Positions 12,011 to 25,859 of a stretch of DNA of 64,000 nt are shown piece after piece (the stretch's first letter is position 1; each line of letters begins with the position of its first letter). The stretch is from positions 1 through 64,000 of the forward strand of contig JBAMDO010000173.1 of the NCBI GenBank assembly GCA_037074765.1. Direction: 5' to 3'. The notes beneath the pieces are model-generated. The model made no database searches. It was not told the DNA's origin and saw only the letters and a program-made list of their open reading frames with translations. The position numbers and the translations under genes were made by a program. This stretch comes from Mansonella perstans. Taxonomy: Eukaryota > Nematoda > Chromadorea > Rhabditida > Onchocercidae.

Positions 12011-12151
12011 TCAAACTTCTGAACCTCATTTGTTTTAGTGACAAAAACGTCTCTTAACTATGAAGCCTCATGATAAAGAGTTACTGCAGTTATTGTCAAA
12101 CAAACCAAAAAACCTGATGTAAAATGCACATGAAACCTTAAATAGCATTAT
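12011..12151 (+). repeat. Diverged direct repeat, copy 2
   Basis: Second copy of the 11583-11738 repeat, in the same orientation and about 430 bp away. It is non-coding in all frames. Either a local duplication or two insertions of one interspersed repeat family. Confidence 0.6.
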
Positions 12152-13123
12152 GGGTATACATAACGTGAAGTATCACCATTTAAATCCTTCAAAATATCAC
12201 TAAGAATATGAAAAAAATAATAAGGCCATAAAAAATGATGCAATAGTAATAAAACTGATATATATTGTGCAGTGATGAACGATATGTAGCGGTTTCTACA
12301 AAGTTTATGAAAATCTCCTTACCAATTTCGTGCAATATTTGGTTCACATTTTTGATTAAATTACCAACGACTTACTTATTATAGAACCGAAAATTTCCGG
12401 AAAACAAAATATGCGCTAGGTACAGACCGCCTCATTCCAACACTGAATAGTTACCGGTGGAAAATCACAAAAACATCTATCACATATGAAACCATTATTT
12501 GCATCGGATATAAAGAATCACTTCATCTGATTATATACCACAAAGACAATAAAACAAATTTCTGATAAATGACGCCATAAGTATTCACTCTTATAACCAA
12601 TAATACTTCTATCCACATGCTACTTTTACGCTTTAATTTCTCCAATAATGTAATCATCTTCAAGACAAAAGTAAAAATGTAAAAGAAATAACCCAAGTGA
12701 TTCCCAGTAATCATACCAGACTTTCAAATACATCAGCGTTGCATTAGTTTTATTCTATGGAAAAGACTATTAAATTACCTTTTGAGGGCAACAAAGATTT
12801 GTAAGTATTATAGACATGTTAAACACTAAATGAATGTGTGTAGAAGAAAACTGTCATCATTCTTATTTGAAATTTTATATTTAATCACAGAATAATACAC
12901 AACACTTCAAATGTTTCCTGGATATTAATTTATAGATTGAATAAGTGAAGAAGATTGCTACTGCTAACATGGAAAAAAGCAGAAGTCAGAGTTAAAAAAA
13001 GCTATAAATTCCCAGAATAAAACAATAGTTACCGGACACAACACATCTTTTCAAGGATATAGTCTTACAACCAGCAACTGTTTGTTCACAATTGCCAATA
13101 AATTGCTGTATTCACGCTCAGTT
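12152..13123. other. Downstream flank of the epsinR gene, no gene seen
   Basis: AT-rich sequence without convincing ORFs. It contains the presumed 3' UTR of the epsinR homologue just below 13124. Confidence 0.4.
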
Positions 13124-16100
13124 TCATTTTAGTAAGTCTAACATGTCATCCGGAGATATTCGCTGTTGAGCTGCATTGGTGGGAACAATCGACTTCGCCA
13201 GTATGTCTTGGTCTAGAATTCAATTTCAAAGACTAAATGCCTTTTTCCCCTAACAGACTAACAATAATGATGTAGCTTGAACAAAAAAGTATTACCATAA
13301 TTTCATACAAATTAACTAGAATGAAGAAATACCTGCTGCCGGCACAGACATCAACGAAGTCATTTGATTCATCGGTACAGAATGCTTCTGCGGTTTTTTT
13401 TTCATGCCCAAATCATTCAAATCAATATTAATTTTGCTTGATGCATCTGCCCACGTCGATGGAATTTTCTGCAAACATAATTTTATTTCAATATAAATAA
13501 TATAGCTTCACAAATGGCATCGACCAAATGCTCAAAAAGGGAAAAAACGAATTTTAGCTTCATAAGTGTGAACACTTTTAAAAGTGATTTATATGACTGA
13601 CCACAGATGATTTCGAATCGATTTGCCGAGAAGGCACATTTGCATGCAACGGAATAACAGAAACGGAATGCGTAGGCACTGGCGTCTGCAGAAATGTAAA
13701 ACCGAGTATAAGGAAGAACAACTGATATCAATAATATTCCATTATAACTGAGAATGGTATCCCTTTTATAGTGCATAAATAAAAAAACGAAAATGCCCTA
13801 CAAATTCCACGAAAGTCTTAATGAAAATCAAGTCCGCCGTACCCTTCCACTGTGCATGAAAACAAGGACAGAAAGTCGTCGGCTGATGACTGCCAACTCC
13901 TGAATAAATCCAATGGCAACTATTTGGATTTTAGGAAAGTCAAAGACAGTACCAAAATAATATTCTCCCATCTACAAGCTATTTTTATTCCTTCACAAGC
14001 TACAGTTTAGAAAATCCGATCAATTTTTATTTGTCTATTCAGCCTCCTGCAGCTCAACAGTAATAATCGAACATACCAGTGGAGTAGCTGAATCCAAAAG
14101 AATTGCACTGGGAAGAGTTGACTGCACAGTAGCACCAGCCGAAGGCACATGCGTTGTAGATACGTCACTCCAACCTGGAAAAAGGGTAGCATCGCCACTC
14201 CATGGGGATGAAAACGTTGGCTGTGCAGATGCTGCAGCTGAAGGCAAAGTAACACAATCAGCTAGTGGAACAGATGGAGTAGCAGAGGATACACATTGCT
14301 GATTTGTAATTGGGAGTGTAGCATCTGATAGTGATCTAAAATAAAAATATGAAATGTACGAACAGTACAAAAATTTAGACTTGCAGCAATATTTTTTAAA
14401 AAAAACATATCTGAATGTAATTCCTACAAGATATTTAATGACCTTAAAATCTCGAGCTACTTGTCCATACAGTTTCGTAAAGAGCGCATAACCAATGTAC
14501 AATTTCGTTAAATTTTTTTAAAAATATGTGCTAAATGATAAGCTCGGCAAACAGCCCGACTATAATAGTGCTTACCAAATACTGTAAAGAAATATATATT
14601 GTGATACGGGTAAACAGATAAACATACTCAGAAGGTAAACCGTCAAGGTGTAATGGCGAAGTAGAACGTTGAACACTAGCCAATGGATTCACAGCTTTCG
14701 TTAACGAGAAAGGCTCCGAAGTGAGCGTTTTCGGTGTATCTTTGGGAAATAAAACTAAGGAATTGTTCGCGCTGCCATCACCATTGAATTCATCTAATCC
14801 AAGCAAATCTAAAAAAAATTCAAAACGAATTTTTGTAAATTTCGATATCCTGAAAAATACAATTTAATGCTAGTATTATTCCCTTTATCTTCCGTCATAC
14901 AGCATGTTAATGTTCAATGTAAAGACCACTTAACTATCATCAGATTCTTCCCACACTTCCAAGGCTTTTTTACTTAAAGAACCAGCTTCAGCTGGTGGTA
15001 ATAAATTGAATAAAAAACACTGACTGTACTGCACCCAACAATTAACAAAGACAGTGATCGCCAGAAAAATTCAATACATTTCATGATACACGAATTGAAT
15101 CGATCCCTTGACATCTATCATTCAAATTTTACCACAAACTTTTATTTCTCGACGGTTTTCTTAATATTCCTCTTTCGCGATATCAACTTAATAGCTTATC
15201 GATCGCTATTCCCACTTCATTCCACCAGATTCTTGAAATCCTATTGAATCATCACTTCCACATTCATATGACAGGTCCTGCACATTTCGTGTTTCTCTGT
15301 GACTCAAACAAAGCGCTAGAATGCGTCTAGCTTACCAGTTGCGCTCCATCAGATTCTTGCAGTCCTATCAAATCTAATCCTAATATCTTCCAGTTCACTT
15401 TTCTAGCTGAGCCAACACAGATCTAACAGTTTTCCCTCATATTCTTCATAACTCGGTCAACATTTATTAGTAATTCATCAGTGATCTATAAAGCGATTGT
15501 AAAAAATCAGTAAAAGAAAAATCATATATTCCTCCAAATATTTGTCAAGCTGCCGTAGCATAGAGTGAAAACTGAAAGATTTATGTTGGCTTCATCTGGT
15601 TTATTCATATCACCTGCTACGCAGAATGGATCGATTGCGGAATTTTATGTGGACAAAACAAATTAAAAAGAGAGGATATATATATATATAAAATATATAT
15701 ATAAAAAATATATATAGATATATATATATATAAAATATATATATATATTTTTTTTAAATAAAGAAAATTAAACTAAGAAATATTATATAATATATATTTT
15801 TGTGAATAAAAGTGCTCTTACGGCAAACAAAAGATTAAAATCTAAAAAAGAACATATCGTCTGCTTAGTCACCAAATATTATTCCAGTTTTAACAACATC
15901 AGTGTAATAATCGAAGTTTTCTACGTTGGTACAACGTAAGACTTCTAGGATGCACTTCGTTGCACCAGAGTTTTTAGGGTAAGAACTTAGCTTCTAAATC
16001 AAAAAAAAAAAGAAAACCCGGAAAGGGACGTTCGATTCTGATTTCAATCACTCTTGCAACTGCCGAACAATCATGATTAAGAGAGCAAAACGTAATGAGG

Positions 16101-18855
16101 GGAATGATGTAACAGTATCTTTACAACCTTTGGATTACGTCGGTAATCAGCCTATAAAAAAAAAACAAAATAATGTAGTCCATAACAGTAATTTAATATT
16201 TGAGATGTATTATGAACCGTTCACTGGTCTATTTGGCAGAGAAAAGCCACTATCGAAATGTTTTACTGTCGTAGTAGCTATTACATTCGGACCAGCAGGA
16301 GGTGGAGGCGGTACGACAGCAGGAATTGGGACATCCGTGGTGTGTAGCTGATAAGGCTTATGAATAGGCTGTGACTGCGTTGTATTGGACGACGATGTAG
16401 AAACTTTTTGAAACTGAGACTGAAGATTACGAGCGAGGGCAAAATCACCGAATTCTTCATCATCTTCAATTTCTTGATTAACCGGCTCCGGTGTATGCTG
16501 TAAATAACGTCACTGGTTAGTGGTACAAAGCAAAAAAAAATTAGGAATGCGATAGAAACGGTAATGATTCAATTGCTCTTAAAATGCAAAAGTAGTTTCC
16601 AATCCTATTTTTAACTAACCTCCCGTATACCGAGTTCTGGACTATCACCTCCACCATGGCTGATCTCTTCGTGTGGAAACTGGAACGAATTTACTTCGCG
16701 ATGACGGTAAGAATCTCTAAAACCAACTAAAATGTTATCGTTGAATAACACATAGAATAGTCGTGAACAAATAAAGGTACCAATAAAAAGAAACAACCTT
16801 CCATCTTCATCACATGAATTTCGTCTCTTCGAAAAATCATTGCTGTTTTTCCAGTCACCAGAATTTCTTGTACTATTACTACCTAAACAGGAAAAAGATA
16901 ACAGCGTCTCTAAACCCATATAGCAATCAAGATTCTATTCAATCCTTCATTTCTCAAAACTCAGCTTAAAAAATTCAAGCAGATCGGATTAAACGAGCAA
17001 CTGTTGAAGTGAGCTTTGAATATGCTATACCTACATGAAGAATCAACACATTACTTCACTCAACATTTTGATATTTTTAAATATAATGGATTTTGTCAAT
17101 ACACAGCTCTGTGGATTTTCTAATCGCGTGTAGATCTAAGTTTTGCGTAAGCCATTTCTATGCTAAATTCCTTAGCGATCACTAACAAAAAAAAAAAAAG
17201 GCTCCTAACTCTAAGTCTCGGTGACATATCACATTGCAGTAAATAAACTGCATTATCCACTGAGGCTTCCCATAAAAGATATTATATTTAAAAGATACTA
17301 TATTATACATATTAAAAATATAAAGGCTTCCCACTTTCCTTCATATTTCTACCGCCTAGAAATCTGAAAAAGATTTCAACAACTAACTGAAAGTAATTTG
17401 TCCACCCAAACGCATGTCCTCTTTTGAATAACCCCTGTATTTTTCTTTGCCCTCCAGTTTTGCTTTTTTTCGCTCTGCTTTTAATTGTTCATCATCTTGA
17501 ATTAATTCGAACAAAACGCTTGCCCGATGTCGTACTGCAAACAAAAACTGATTGAGGAAAATTGTAACCCAGATTTCTTTTCATATTAAAAAGGTCAAAA
17601 TTTAAGCATGTCGAACTATTCCAACAAATTTATCTCCATTACCCATTAATAATGCTCGCATTTGAAATAATATTCATGTGCCAACTAAATCAGTGAAGCT
17701 AAAGCATTTTGGAAAAGTGTACAAAAAGTGTTTTCTTACACAATCGGGTCATATGACCGTTTCCTTAAAACATATTATTTTATATATAACACAGGAAATG
17801 AAAAGTGAAGTTATAAAATCAAAAAGTCATTGGAACAATAAAATGAATCACACCGTTAAGTCCCTGATCCTTCCCCTTTTCATCAATAAATTTATAAGAC
17901 TCCAGCGTACGCATCTCAAATAAGTGATCACGCGCGTTGCTCACTACTCGCTCACTGCCACTTTTTAACAAATAATGCAGCAACGTTAAGGACTGAAAGA
18001 AGACCACGTAAAACATTAGAGAAATTGCAGAAAAGCGTCATGAACTATTGTAGGAAGCAATAAAAAAAAATTAACAATACGATCAAAAATAACGTTGGAA
18101 TCAAATTTTATTCTCTAAATCTATATTTTGCGATTCCGAAACAAAACCACTAATTTTTGGACCGATTCCCACGCAATTTTTGTCACAAAATGTTCTTGCC
18201 TTATAAACTCGTCTCCATGCATTTTTATTGTCCTGCAGCATGCGCTTCCACAACATGCTCATCACTTCGGGAAATGTATCGTACTGGTATGTCATTTGTG
18301 CGATTTCAGCCATTTGAGGCCCTGTCGGTCCCCATGGATCCTCGTTTGTTGCCTGTCGGACTTTACTCTCTGCTTCCGTATAGTTCATAACCATACCCTG
18401 TCTGAAAAAGTTGAAGAACAGATAACCTATTAGCGCTTCTGAAAATCACACAAATATTCCTGTCTTCTTCATAAATTTATTGATTTCCATTTAAATAATT
18501 TTGCGATATCGCATAAAATTTAACCCAAATCACAAAAAGATATCTCACATTAAGAAAAAAACAATGTCATTCATTGACGTTTACCATATAAGCAATCTAA
18601 CCTTGTAAAAAAAAAATAGCTAAACATTTCAAAATTAATGGTAAACGAACTATATCGTTACGGCATGTTGTATATAATTTGTTTAAAACTAATGAAATGA
18701 TTTTGACTGAAATAAAATCACACTTTCAGTATGTAATTTCTAAAAATTGTCAGGATCACTTACACTTTGTCACCAAGTTTCCTGATTTCATATGTGTTGA
18801 ACGAATCGGCTACTGTTTTCGTAAAACTTGCAATACCACTCAATAGATCCGACAT
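13124..18855 (-). CDS. EpsinR / clathrin interactor 1 homologue (ENTH domain)
   Basis: Twelve exons (18855-18764, 18401-18200, 17992-17854, 17534-17388, 16882-16798, 16716-16620, 16497-16218, 14808-14628, 14335-14077, 13685-13602, 13468-13333, 13212-13124) join in frame to 596 aa, close to the roughly 625 aa of human CLINT1. Residues 1 to about 150 form the ENTH domain, with NEDPWGPTG, WRRVYK, SGSERVV and ESYKFIDEKGKDQG. A basic linker (AERKKAKLEGKEKYRG) follows. EFGDF near residue 285 fits the gamma-ear/GGA-binding consensus. The C-terminal part has PSTWADASSKINIDLNDLGM and an MNQMTSLM segment as in CLINT1, and the protein ends SPDDMLDLLK. The family binds phosphoinositide, clathrin and AP-1 in vesicle budding at the trans-Golgi and endosomes. 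Intron 2 has a GC donor. The join 16218/14808 uses a weak donor (GTTCAT) but keeps frame and gives NDLLGLDEF. Confidence 0.92.
15676..15800. repeat. AT-rich low-complexity tract
   Basis: Imperfect (TA)n runs with AAAATATATA interruptions, within the large intron between exons 7 and 8 of the epsinR gene. Likely a microsatellite. Confidence 0.7.
17993..18199 (-). other. GC-AG intron in the ENTH domain
   Basis: The exon ends TATAAG and the intron begins GCAAGAAC and ends TTTCAG. The splice fuses VYK to SLTLLHYLL, which restores the conserved ENTH core. No GT donor nearby would keep this frame and sequence. AG|GCAAGA fits the strong consensus needed by GC donors. Confidence 0.85.
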
Positions 18856-18879
18856 TGCTTCACTATTTGCGGCTTACGT

Positions 18880-18888
18880 CTGTACCGA
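18880..18888 (-). promoter_or_regulatory. Candidate spliced-leader acceptor of the epsinR gene
   Basis: CGGTACAG lies 24 nt upstream of the ATG at 18855. The spacing is typical of nematode SL1 addition. No coding exon is seen further upstream. Confidence 0.35.
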
Positions 18889-19015
18889 AATAATAGAATG
18901 ATGGAATCAGCAAAAAAAACAAAGAGAAATACCTGTCGACTGCGTGGACCAACAGGTCTACAATACGAAAAACTTTACGACGACCAAACACGCTTATTCA
19001 TCCAAACTATATAAC

Positions 19016-19062
19016 AGACAGACAGACAGACACACAAACACGCACACATACACACAGCCTAC
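19016..19062 (+). repeat. AC-rich microsatellite
   Basis: A run of ACAG then ACAC-type dinucleotides with interruptions, in the upstream region of the epsinR gene. Confidence 0.6.
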
Positions 19063-21615
19063 ATACACACACGAACGGGAAACATCAAACGCAAAGATGC
19101 CAGATGGAAGTCAAAATTGCTACTGAAATGATATGAGAAACTCTGATCGGGATGCAATGCAATAATGTTATTCTCAATGATACGCACGCTCTACGTAATT
19201 TACGTTCTTCACGTTTATGATTCTTTTATTTTTGGTGCAATGTTTTGTAAACGTGATTTTCTTAGATCTAGAAACGATTTTCCTGAATTACTTTTCTTTC
19301 CTAATTTCTCGAGCAGGATGAAGATTAAATTAGAGTGGTAAGAGTTTCCTTCATTATTTGAGCGTAAGTTTTCCCTTGATTCTGTTAATATTTGCACTAT
19401 TTCCTCGTACTTCTACCAGTAACCTAATTTAACCTTCTTTTTTGTTATCCATGATACATTCCTGCATTTTATTGATTTTTCTCTAATTTTAAAAGAAAAT
19501 TTTAAAAGAAATTAATTATTTGATCTTGTTTTTAATTTAAAAGACTGCGATAGTCAAATATAATATATTGAACGTTTTGCATATTTTGTATGTTTGGAAT
19601 AGTCTTATATTAATTCGAAATTTTGATTTCTTGTAAAGATTTATTTATTCGATATTCGGCAAAAAAACCATTGAAAAGATGAAGGAAGATGAGGAAGAAT
19701 CAGAGTGAATTTTAAATTTTTCTAAAAATATATCGCTATAAAGTATGATTGCAAAAAGTTGAAGAGATGAAATTCTGAACATGCTAATGAAAGAAAAAAG
19801 CTGAAAGAAATATTATTTGATCACTTCTAGAGACTTTTAATAAAGTAAGTCTATTTGAAATTACCGGAGCCTTTGATCTGCAATGAGATTTATTAGCAAA
19901 TAAATTACTTGACCATTGAGGTTACACGTTTAATTATAGAAATCTGATATTCATTTGGTCAAACGTAAGCTTTCTAATCGCTTTAATACTTGAATGGTTC
20001 ATTGCAGGGTTTAATTTTAACACATATCTTGCAAATTGGCAATTGCATTTTAATGGCAATTGAAAAGTTGTCTTATGAAGTTTGCATAAGAAAGACTGAC
20101 CGGGGAAGCCTCGTGGGAGCGGGACTTCCTTCTGATCGTTTGGAAGAAAGTAAGACAATGGACTAGATCCCATAGCGAAGGCTCACTTTACTAAGTACAC
20201 CCTCAATCCCCCCGCTTTTCGTTTTCCTCTTCTTTCCCGTTTTATCTTTTACTTTTTCCCTTCAACTAGTTATCTATTATTTTTATTTATGGATATATCC
20301 TCTTCCATCCATTCCTCTGCCTATTTCCTGCTGCCAGCATTAACCGATAATTACAGACATCGTTAGTTGTCTCTTGTCATTTTTTTTAATATTCATTCTT
20401 CATATTATATATTCCTACTTTGTTGTCGTTGTCTCTGCGTTCGTATCTTCATTTCTGCGTGAAATTCATATAAATTAACTTATAATCTGAAATATGACTG
20501 CGTAACTTGAGGAAGCTTGAGAAAAAACAAAAATTGAGAATATTACTCCGTTTTAAATTTCTTCAACTGCCGCTTTTTAAGTTCTTAGGAATTTTGAAAA
20601 TAAACCACACAATTGTAATTTGTTGTGTTTTTCCAGATACTCGCAATTTAATTTTGCCTTAAAGTCCTTAATTGAACCAATTTTATTCCTTCCTTTCGAA
20701 ATGAATTCAATTTTGATGCCATGAAATTAATATGCAGATGGAAATGAATTTTTTACCTATGAAATTAATTGAGCTGGACATCTATTGGGATTTCAACCTT
20801 GAACAAGTTTGATGTTACATTCTGAAACTAGGGAATGTGTATCCAAACTGGATTGAAATTCCCGAGACATCTTTTGTCTTTTGAGCATAAAAAAAGATTG
20901 TTGCACGAGTCACATTCAGTTGCGTGGTGAAAAGTGTTAAGCTGATTTTGAAATTATAGCACTAATTTAATAACAGCTACCATCGAAAAAGTAATGGCTA
21001 CTAATAAAACTTTTTAGCAGTTGAGCGAAGTAGACAATTTCTAGCAGCAGTATGATGTAACAATTTTTGAAAATTAATGTCAACTATTTTGTTAGTGGCT
21101 AATACTTGCTAAAATTTCTCTTTAGAAACTGTTAATGAGGCCGACTGAGCATGAAAGTTTAATTATCTGAAAGGATTAGGCGAAATTATACATACTTCGT
21201 CCTATAGGGCCAATCATCACTTATGGACTAATGGACTAATCATCACTTATGATTAGTATAACATATAATTTGCTGCATTAAAATAGGAAACTTTTAAATT
21301 ATAATGGAGAAATTTACTGGAAAACATGCAGAATGTTTTCGGCATCAACCGCCTGGTATCATTCTCTTTTTTCGTAATACTTTAAGTAACTTCGGAAGGG
21401 AATTATTCGTTCAAACGTTATATATTTGCTGAGATGTTCAAAAAATGTGATTTTAAACCCAATTTATGATATTTTACTTCAATTTTGTTTTCACTAGTCT
21501 CTGAGTCATTCCTGGAATAATATTAAGAAGATGTTAATATTATTCCAGAAATACATCGTTTTTTCACGACATTGTTTTAATCACCTTAATAACTTTATTT
21601 GAAAAAATGTGTGAC

Positions 21616-21837
21616 TTAGCAACTAATAAAAGGCATGGTGAGCATCACCAGAGTGATAATAAAGATGTTTGAACCTTTTGGATTATGCTTTGAAAATATG
21701 TTTGCATTTTTAACAAGTTTTCTTAGCTTCTCGCCCGTACTATGTCCTTGGCCTACTAGACACCATATATTGATCATTCTTTCAGTGTCCTCGAACCTTG
21801 TTTTTCGCTGCATTTCGCTGTTTTTAATTTTCATCAT
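21616..21837 (-). CDS. Weak candidate small ORF with hydrophobic C-terminus
   Basis: A 73-codon ORF with a charged N-terminal half (MQRKTRFEDTERMIN) and a hydrophobic tail (IFIITLVMLTMPFISC), as in tail-anchored proteins. It lies far from other genes. A same-length ORF overlaps on the other strand (21635-21874), so chance is likely. Not recognised. Confidence 0.12.
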   Translation of the reverse strand: MMKIKNSEMQRKTRFEDTERMINIWCLVGQGHSTGEKLRKLVKNANIFSKHNPKGSNIFIITLVMLTMPFISC

Positions 21838-24800
21838 TCAGAAAACTTTCTCAATGAATCATGCTAAGTATTAACACTTACATTTCCTTTGAAAAGTTAG
21901 CCACAAACAGAGTAAAAGTTCAAAAACTTTTCCGTTTTTTACCGCACATTTCCCATGATTTTTTTACATCTGTTAAAAATCATTCTACGAATAGATAATG
22001 GAAAATCCTCTCGAGGATCTATTATTTTATTCTGTAATTTGATGATTATCAGTTCCATTTGCAGATATGTACTTTACGCAACTGTATAATATAACTTAAC
22101 TAATTTGTCTGTCTCGGATTTTCTTTGATGATGGCTACTATGCTGCCTAATCCATGATGAAAGGAAAGCCTTTCCAATTTATTGGTATATCATAACATAC
22201 AGAAACATGGAAATAAGGAAGAAGTTAAATCGTCGGAACTTATGCCTTTACACTGTTGGCATTTCATCATTTTTATATTTAAATTTAAAAAATGTTTTAT
22301 ATTATTACTTGTTAGCCTTTGATCCTCTTCAAATAATTTTAGCAATTTAATCATTAAATGATCAAATCATTTAAGTTTTAATAGAAACAAAGATTGATCA
22401 GTAATGTGTTGAAAATCTGATACAATTAAGATAGATAAATTGTATTTATTTCTGATTTTTGATTTTTTCGGAGGTTTGGAATTAATGAAATTGAAAAGTC
22501 AGTTGATGGCAACTTTATGAAGGTATTGAAATAATTGAGCAATCAAGTTGTGGTGAAAGCATTGCTAAAGTATTTGAAAGAGTCTGTATTATGCAGCAGC
22601 TGTCATTTGCAAAGTGAGTATTGGAGTGTTCTTCGAGAAATGCATTAAGAAGAGCGCGAGTGGGAGGAGCAGCATGGATCAGCTTAGGCTGGAATTCTCC
22701 ACGAGGTGCACATCATCACTTTACTTCCTTAACTATGTCTACAATTTCTTCCATTATCATATCACATCATATCATGTCTCACATTAACTACTAATCATTC
22801 TTATCATCTCTCAGTACTTAGTTTTATTTCAATAAATAAGTTTTCCTTTATCACTACCTAAAAAACCTTTCTCTTTTGCAATTATTTAAATGTAACAAAT
22901 TTTTAAGAAAATATTGCAGCCAAAGACATTAGAGCCAAGGATTCTAAGTTTTTGATCATTCAACATTTGTTTATTCTTTTTTTCTAACATTTCATTGTTG
23001 GCGAATATTTTCCAAGACTTAACTCTTGAACTACTTTTTACTGAGGCAGTACACATTAATGTTCAAGTCTAACGATGATACAACAAAGTTTCAGATTACC
23101 GTTACCATCTCAAATTTCGCCTCTAGCGATTCATTTCATTGGTTTTTCTGATTGTCTGAGACTTTTAAGATATACGTTGTCTCTAGTTTCAAATTGCTGA
23201 ACTGTTGTTATTTCTGTTTTTCATGAGTTATATGGACCAAGTTTTGTACTTCCGTGCATTTCAGAAATTAAATTTTACTGTTTATGTCGTACCTATTCTT
23301 TAATTAGAAAAAGTGTACAGAGATCAGCTGAATACTTTCGTTCAAGATTTTCGAAGAAATCACCAAGATACTCTTTATAAATAAATTGTGGTTTTTCTGA
23401 CATATCAAATACCACTGCCTGTTTAATGGATCAAGTTATTAAAGTTACTGGTTAAATTCTGATACAATTGAATCCCTTATTAAGTTTGATGCTTGGTTGT
23501 ACACCCTGGCTCGTCATATTACTATCGGAATATTCAACGAAAATATAGGAAGTTGTGCGATCCGGGCATGTAAGTCATAGTCATACGAAATTAATTTGTT
23601 CATCTCCTGCAATATTCTACACTGTCATGTGATCATTGATGTTTCTGTGAAAGGACGATCTTAACGAGATTCTTCATTCTGATGAAACCAGATTCTTTTT
23701 AAATGACTATAACATGTTGGAAAAGACCCTACCAATATTTGAATATATTGTTTTGTTTTCACTGAATTGCCACTTCTGAATAAGGTTTTATCCAACTGGC
23801 AAAATTATATTTACAGAGAAATCTTGCAAGATAATTTGTGACATTTTTCTCAAACTGTGAAGATTTCATTTTAGAAGCAAGAAATAAATCAAAGATTGAA
23901 TCTGTTTGTAAAAAAAACAAAAGTGTAATAATTTTAAAACTTAAAGCATAAAGGTTGAGAATCATTGGGCAAAAGATCTTTGTGCAGTGAAGTGATTGAA
24001 GAGTTTTCAGACTGCAAGATAAACGCTAATTTAAAACCATTTAAAGATTGGATACGACATCGTTATGCTTGTCCTTTATCCTAACACTATCTTTTACCTT
24101 GCGTTTTAACTCTGTATCTTACCTTTCTTTTTTCTTTTTGACGATTCTTTTCTGTTAATTATTGCTGTTTCTGTTTTTTGGAAATAAACGTCAATTTCCT
24201 TCTGATTTTCATAATTCATATTGAAGCGATTCGTAATAATTACTCTAAAGTCACTTATGTCCCTAAAAAGCATTAAATCTTTTTTTAAGTAGTAGATCTA
24301 TGATCCTTTCTCCATCAAACTTCTGAAATTCGACATGGTAATTTTACTTTTTATGGTAGAGTAAAAGGAGAAAGTTTCTCGGTGAGATTATTTCAGTCCT
24401 CACGTGTTTACAGCATTGAACATTCTAAACAAGAGTTGAGATAGGTCTTTCACCCCTCAATAGGTTAACATTTTGAAGTAATTTTTATTCTTGTTGTAGT
24501 TAAAGGTTAAAGGTTGTAGATTGTGCGATACTTAAGATATCTATTCTTCTTCTGAACTTCGGAATTAGAATCTGCACATTTACTCCTAGGCTACTATATC
24601 AGACATAATGAATGCTTATGAAGGAGTTAAATACCTGATCGAGAAATTACTACTTTTCAAAGAGGGAGAATAGCTTGTCAGAAGCACCAATGAACTCAAA
24701 AGTAGTTTGGATTTTCAATAGGACTTGTCACATATTTTAAAAATATAGCAAAATGGAAGCGAATAATACTTCACATAATTAATATGATTAGCAAATGAAA

Positions 24801-25675
24801 TAAGGTACTTAAGAGCAAGTAATTTTTGCCCTGTTACTTCCATATTTCGAACTAGTGTAGGAAAATATATGTTAGCATGCATCTCTATTGTTGTCAGCAC
24901 ATGCTATGATGCTTCGACAAAAATGTATCCACTTTGGTTATAAATATTCTATGGTTTCTCAAAGTATTTCGTAAGAGTGAGTTGAATGACGACTTTGATT
25001 GTTATTTAGTATTTACTTTCTAAATAACATCTTTTCAAGAAAATCTCTCAAAAGATGTTCTTACAAATGAAGACTTTGATTGCTATTTAGTATTTAGTTT
25101 TATGAGCATTGTATTTTGCATCAAATCTTTGAAACAAGTTTTTCCTTTGGATTATTTTTAGCCAAAAAAAAATTTAGAAATTTTTAAAATCTAATATTGG
25201 TTCACATAGAAGCACTTTTCAGCTTCGAAATATTATTTAGGGAATACATTTTGCTCACTTTTTCGCATTTGGATATAACAAATACTGCATGACAACTTAA
25301 TATAATTTCCACTTCCTGCCGGCTTGCGATCATCTTGGGCTCAAATGAGTAAGATTCAAAACATTTACTTTTTTGAGGCAGTTTCAGTGGATGGCCATCG
25401 AATATCAATCATGTTATGGCTAAACGACAAGCTAATCACTGGCGGATTGTTTCAGCACACCACTTTGTTTTCATGTGTCACATTACTTTATAATTTGAAA
25501 AAATAAAATAAAGAATAAAACGAGGTGCTTGCTTATGTTACTGCCCAAATAAACTTGAGTAAACACTTAGTCACTTGCATAATTACTTTACAAATGAACC
25601 AAATTTTTCACCATGATATTTTCATTTTGCGCTGATTGTTGTTGATAGATTTGCATGCGTATGTCCTTATTTCTA

Positions 25676-25711
25676 AAAAAAAACAAAAAACAAAAAAACA
25701 AAAAAAAAACA
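25676..25711 (+). repeat. A-rich (CAAAAAA)n tract
   Basis: Low-complexity run of A with C interruptions about 150 bp upstream of the arrestin-domain gene. Confidence 0.7.
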
Positions 25712-25748
25712 CCATTCTAATATGTTTCCACATTGAAGACTAAATTTA

Positions 25749-25755
25749 TTTGCAG
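25749..25755 (+). promoter_or_regulatory. Candidate spliced-leader acceptor of the arrestin-domain gene
   Basis: TTTGCAG ends at 25755, 104 nt upstream of the ATG at 25860, and is followed by a purine-rich leader (GAGGAGGGTGGGGGAG). No upstream coding exon is apparent. Confidence 0.3.
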
Positions 25756-25859
25756 GAAAAATAGGTGTTATAAAGAGGAGGGTGGGGGAGTTTCAAGGAA
25801 ACAAGGCACATAAACAATGGAATGTTTTTGGAATTAGGGAGTGCTATGGATGATATATC

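Larger units (their letters stand above)
18890..25748. other. Long intergenic region, no convincing gene
   Basis: AT-rich sequence with weak ORFs on both strands. It contains a short AC-rich microsatellite (about 19016-19062), a local GC-richer patch at about 20095-20220, and an imperfect short direct repeat around 24985-25105. No tRNA, rRNA or recognisable coding exon was found. Confidence 0.4.

Noticed and set aside
16073..16351. Plus-strand 92-codon ORF
   Set aside because: Lies antisense to an epsinR exon (16497-16218); the glycine-rich end mirrors the proline-rich codons of that exon.
18128..18433. Plus-strand 101-codon ORF
   Set aside because: Antisense to the ENTH exon of the epsinR homologue, which has clear homology.
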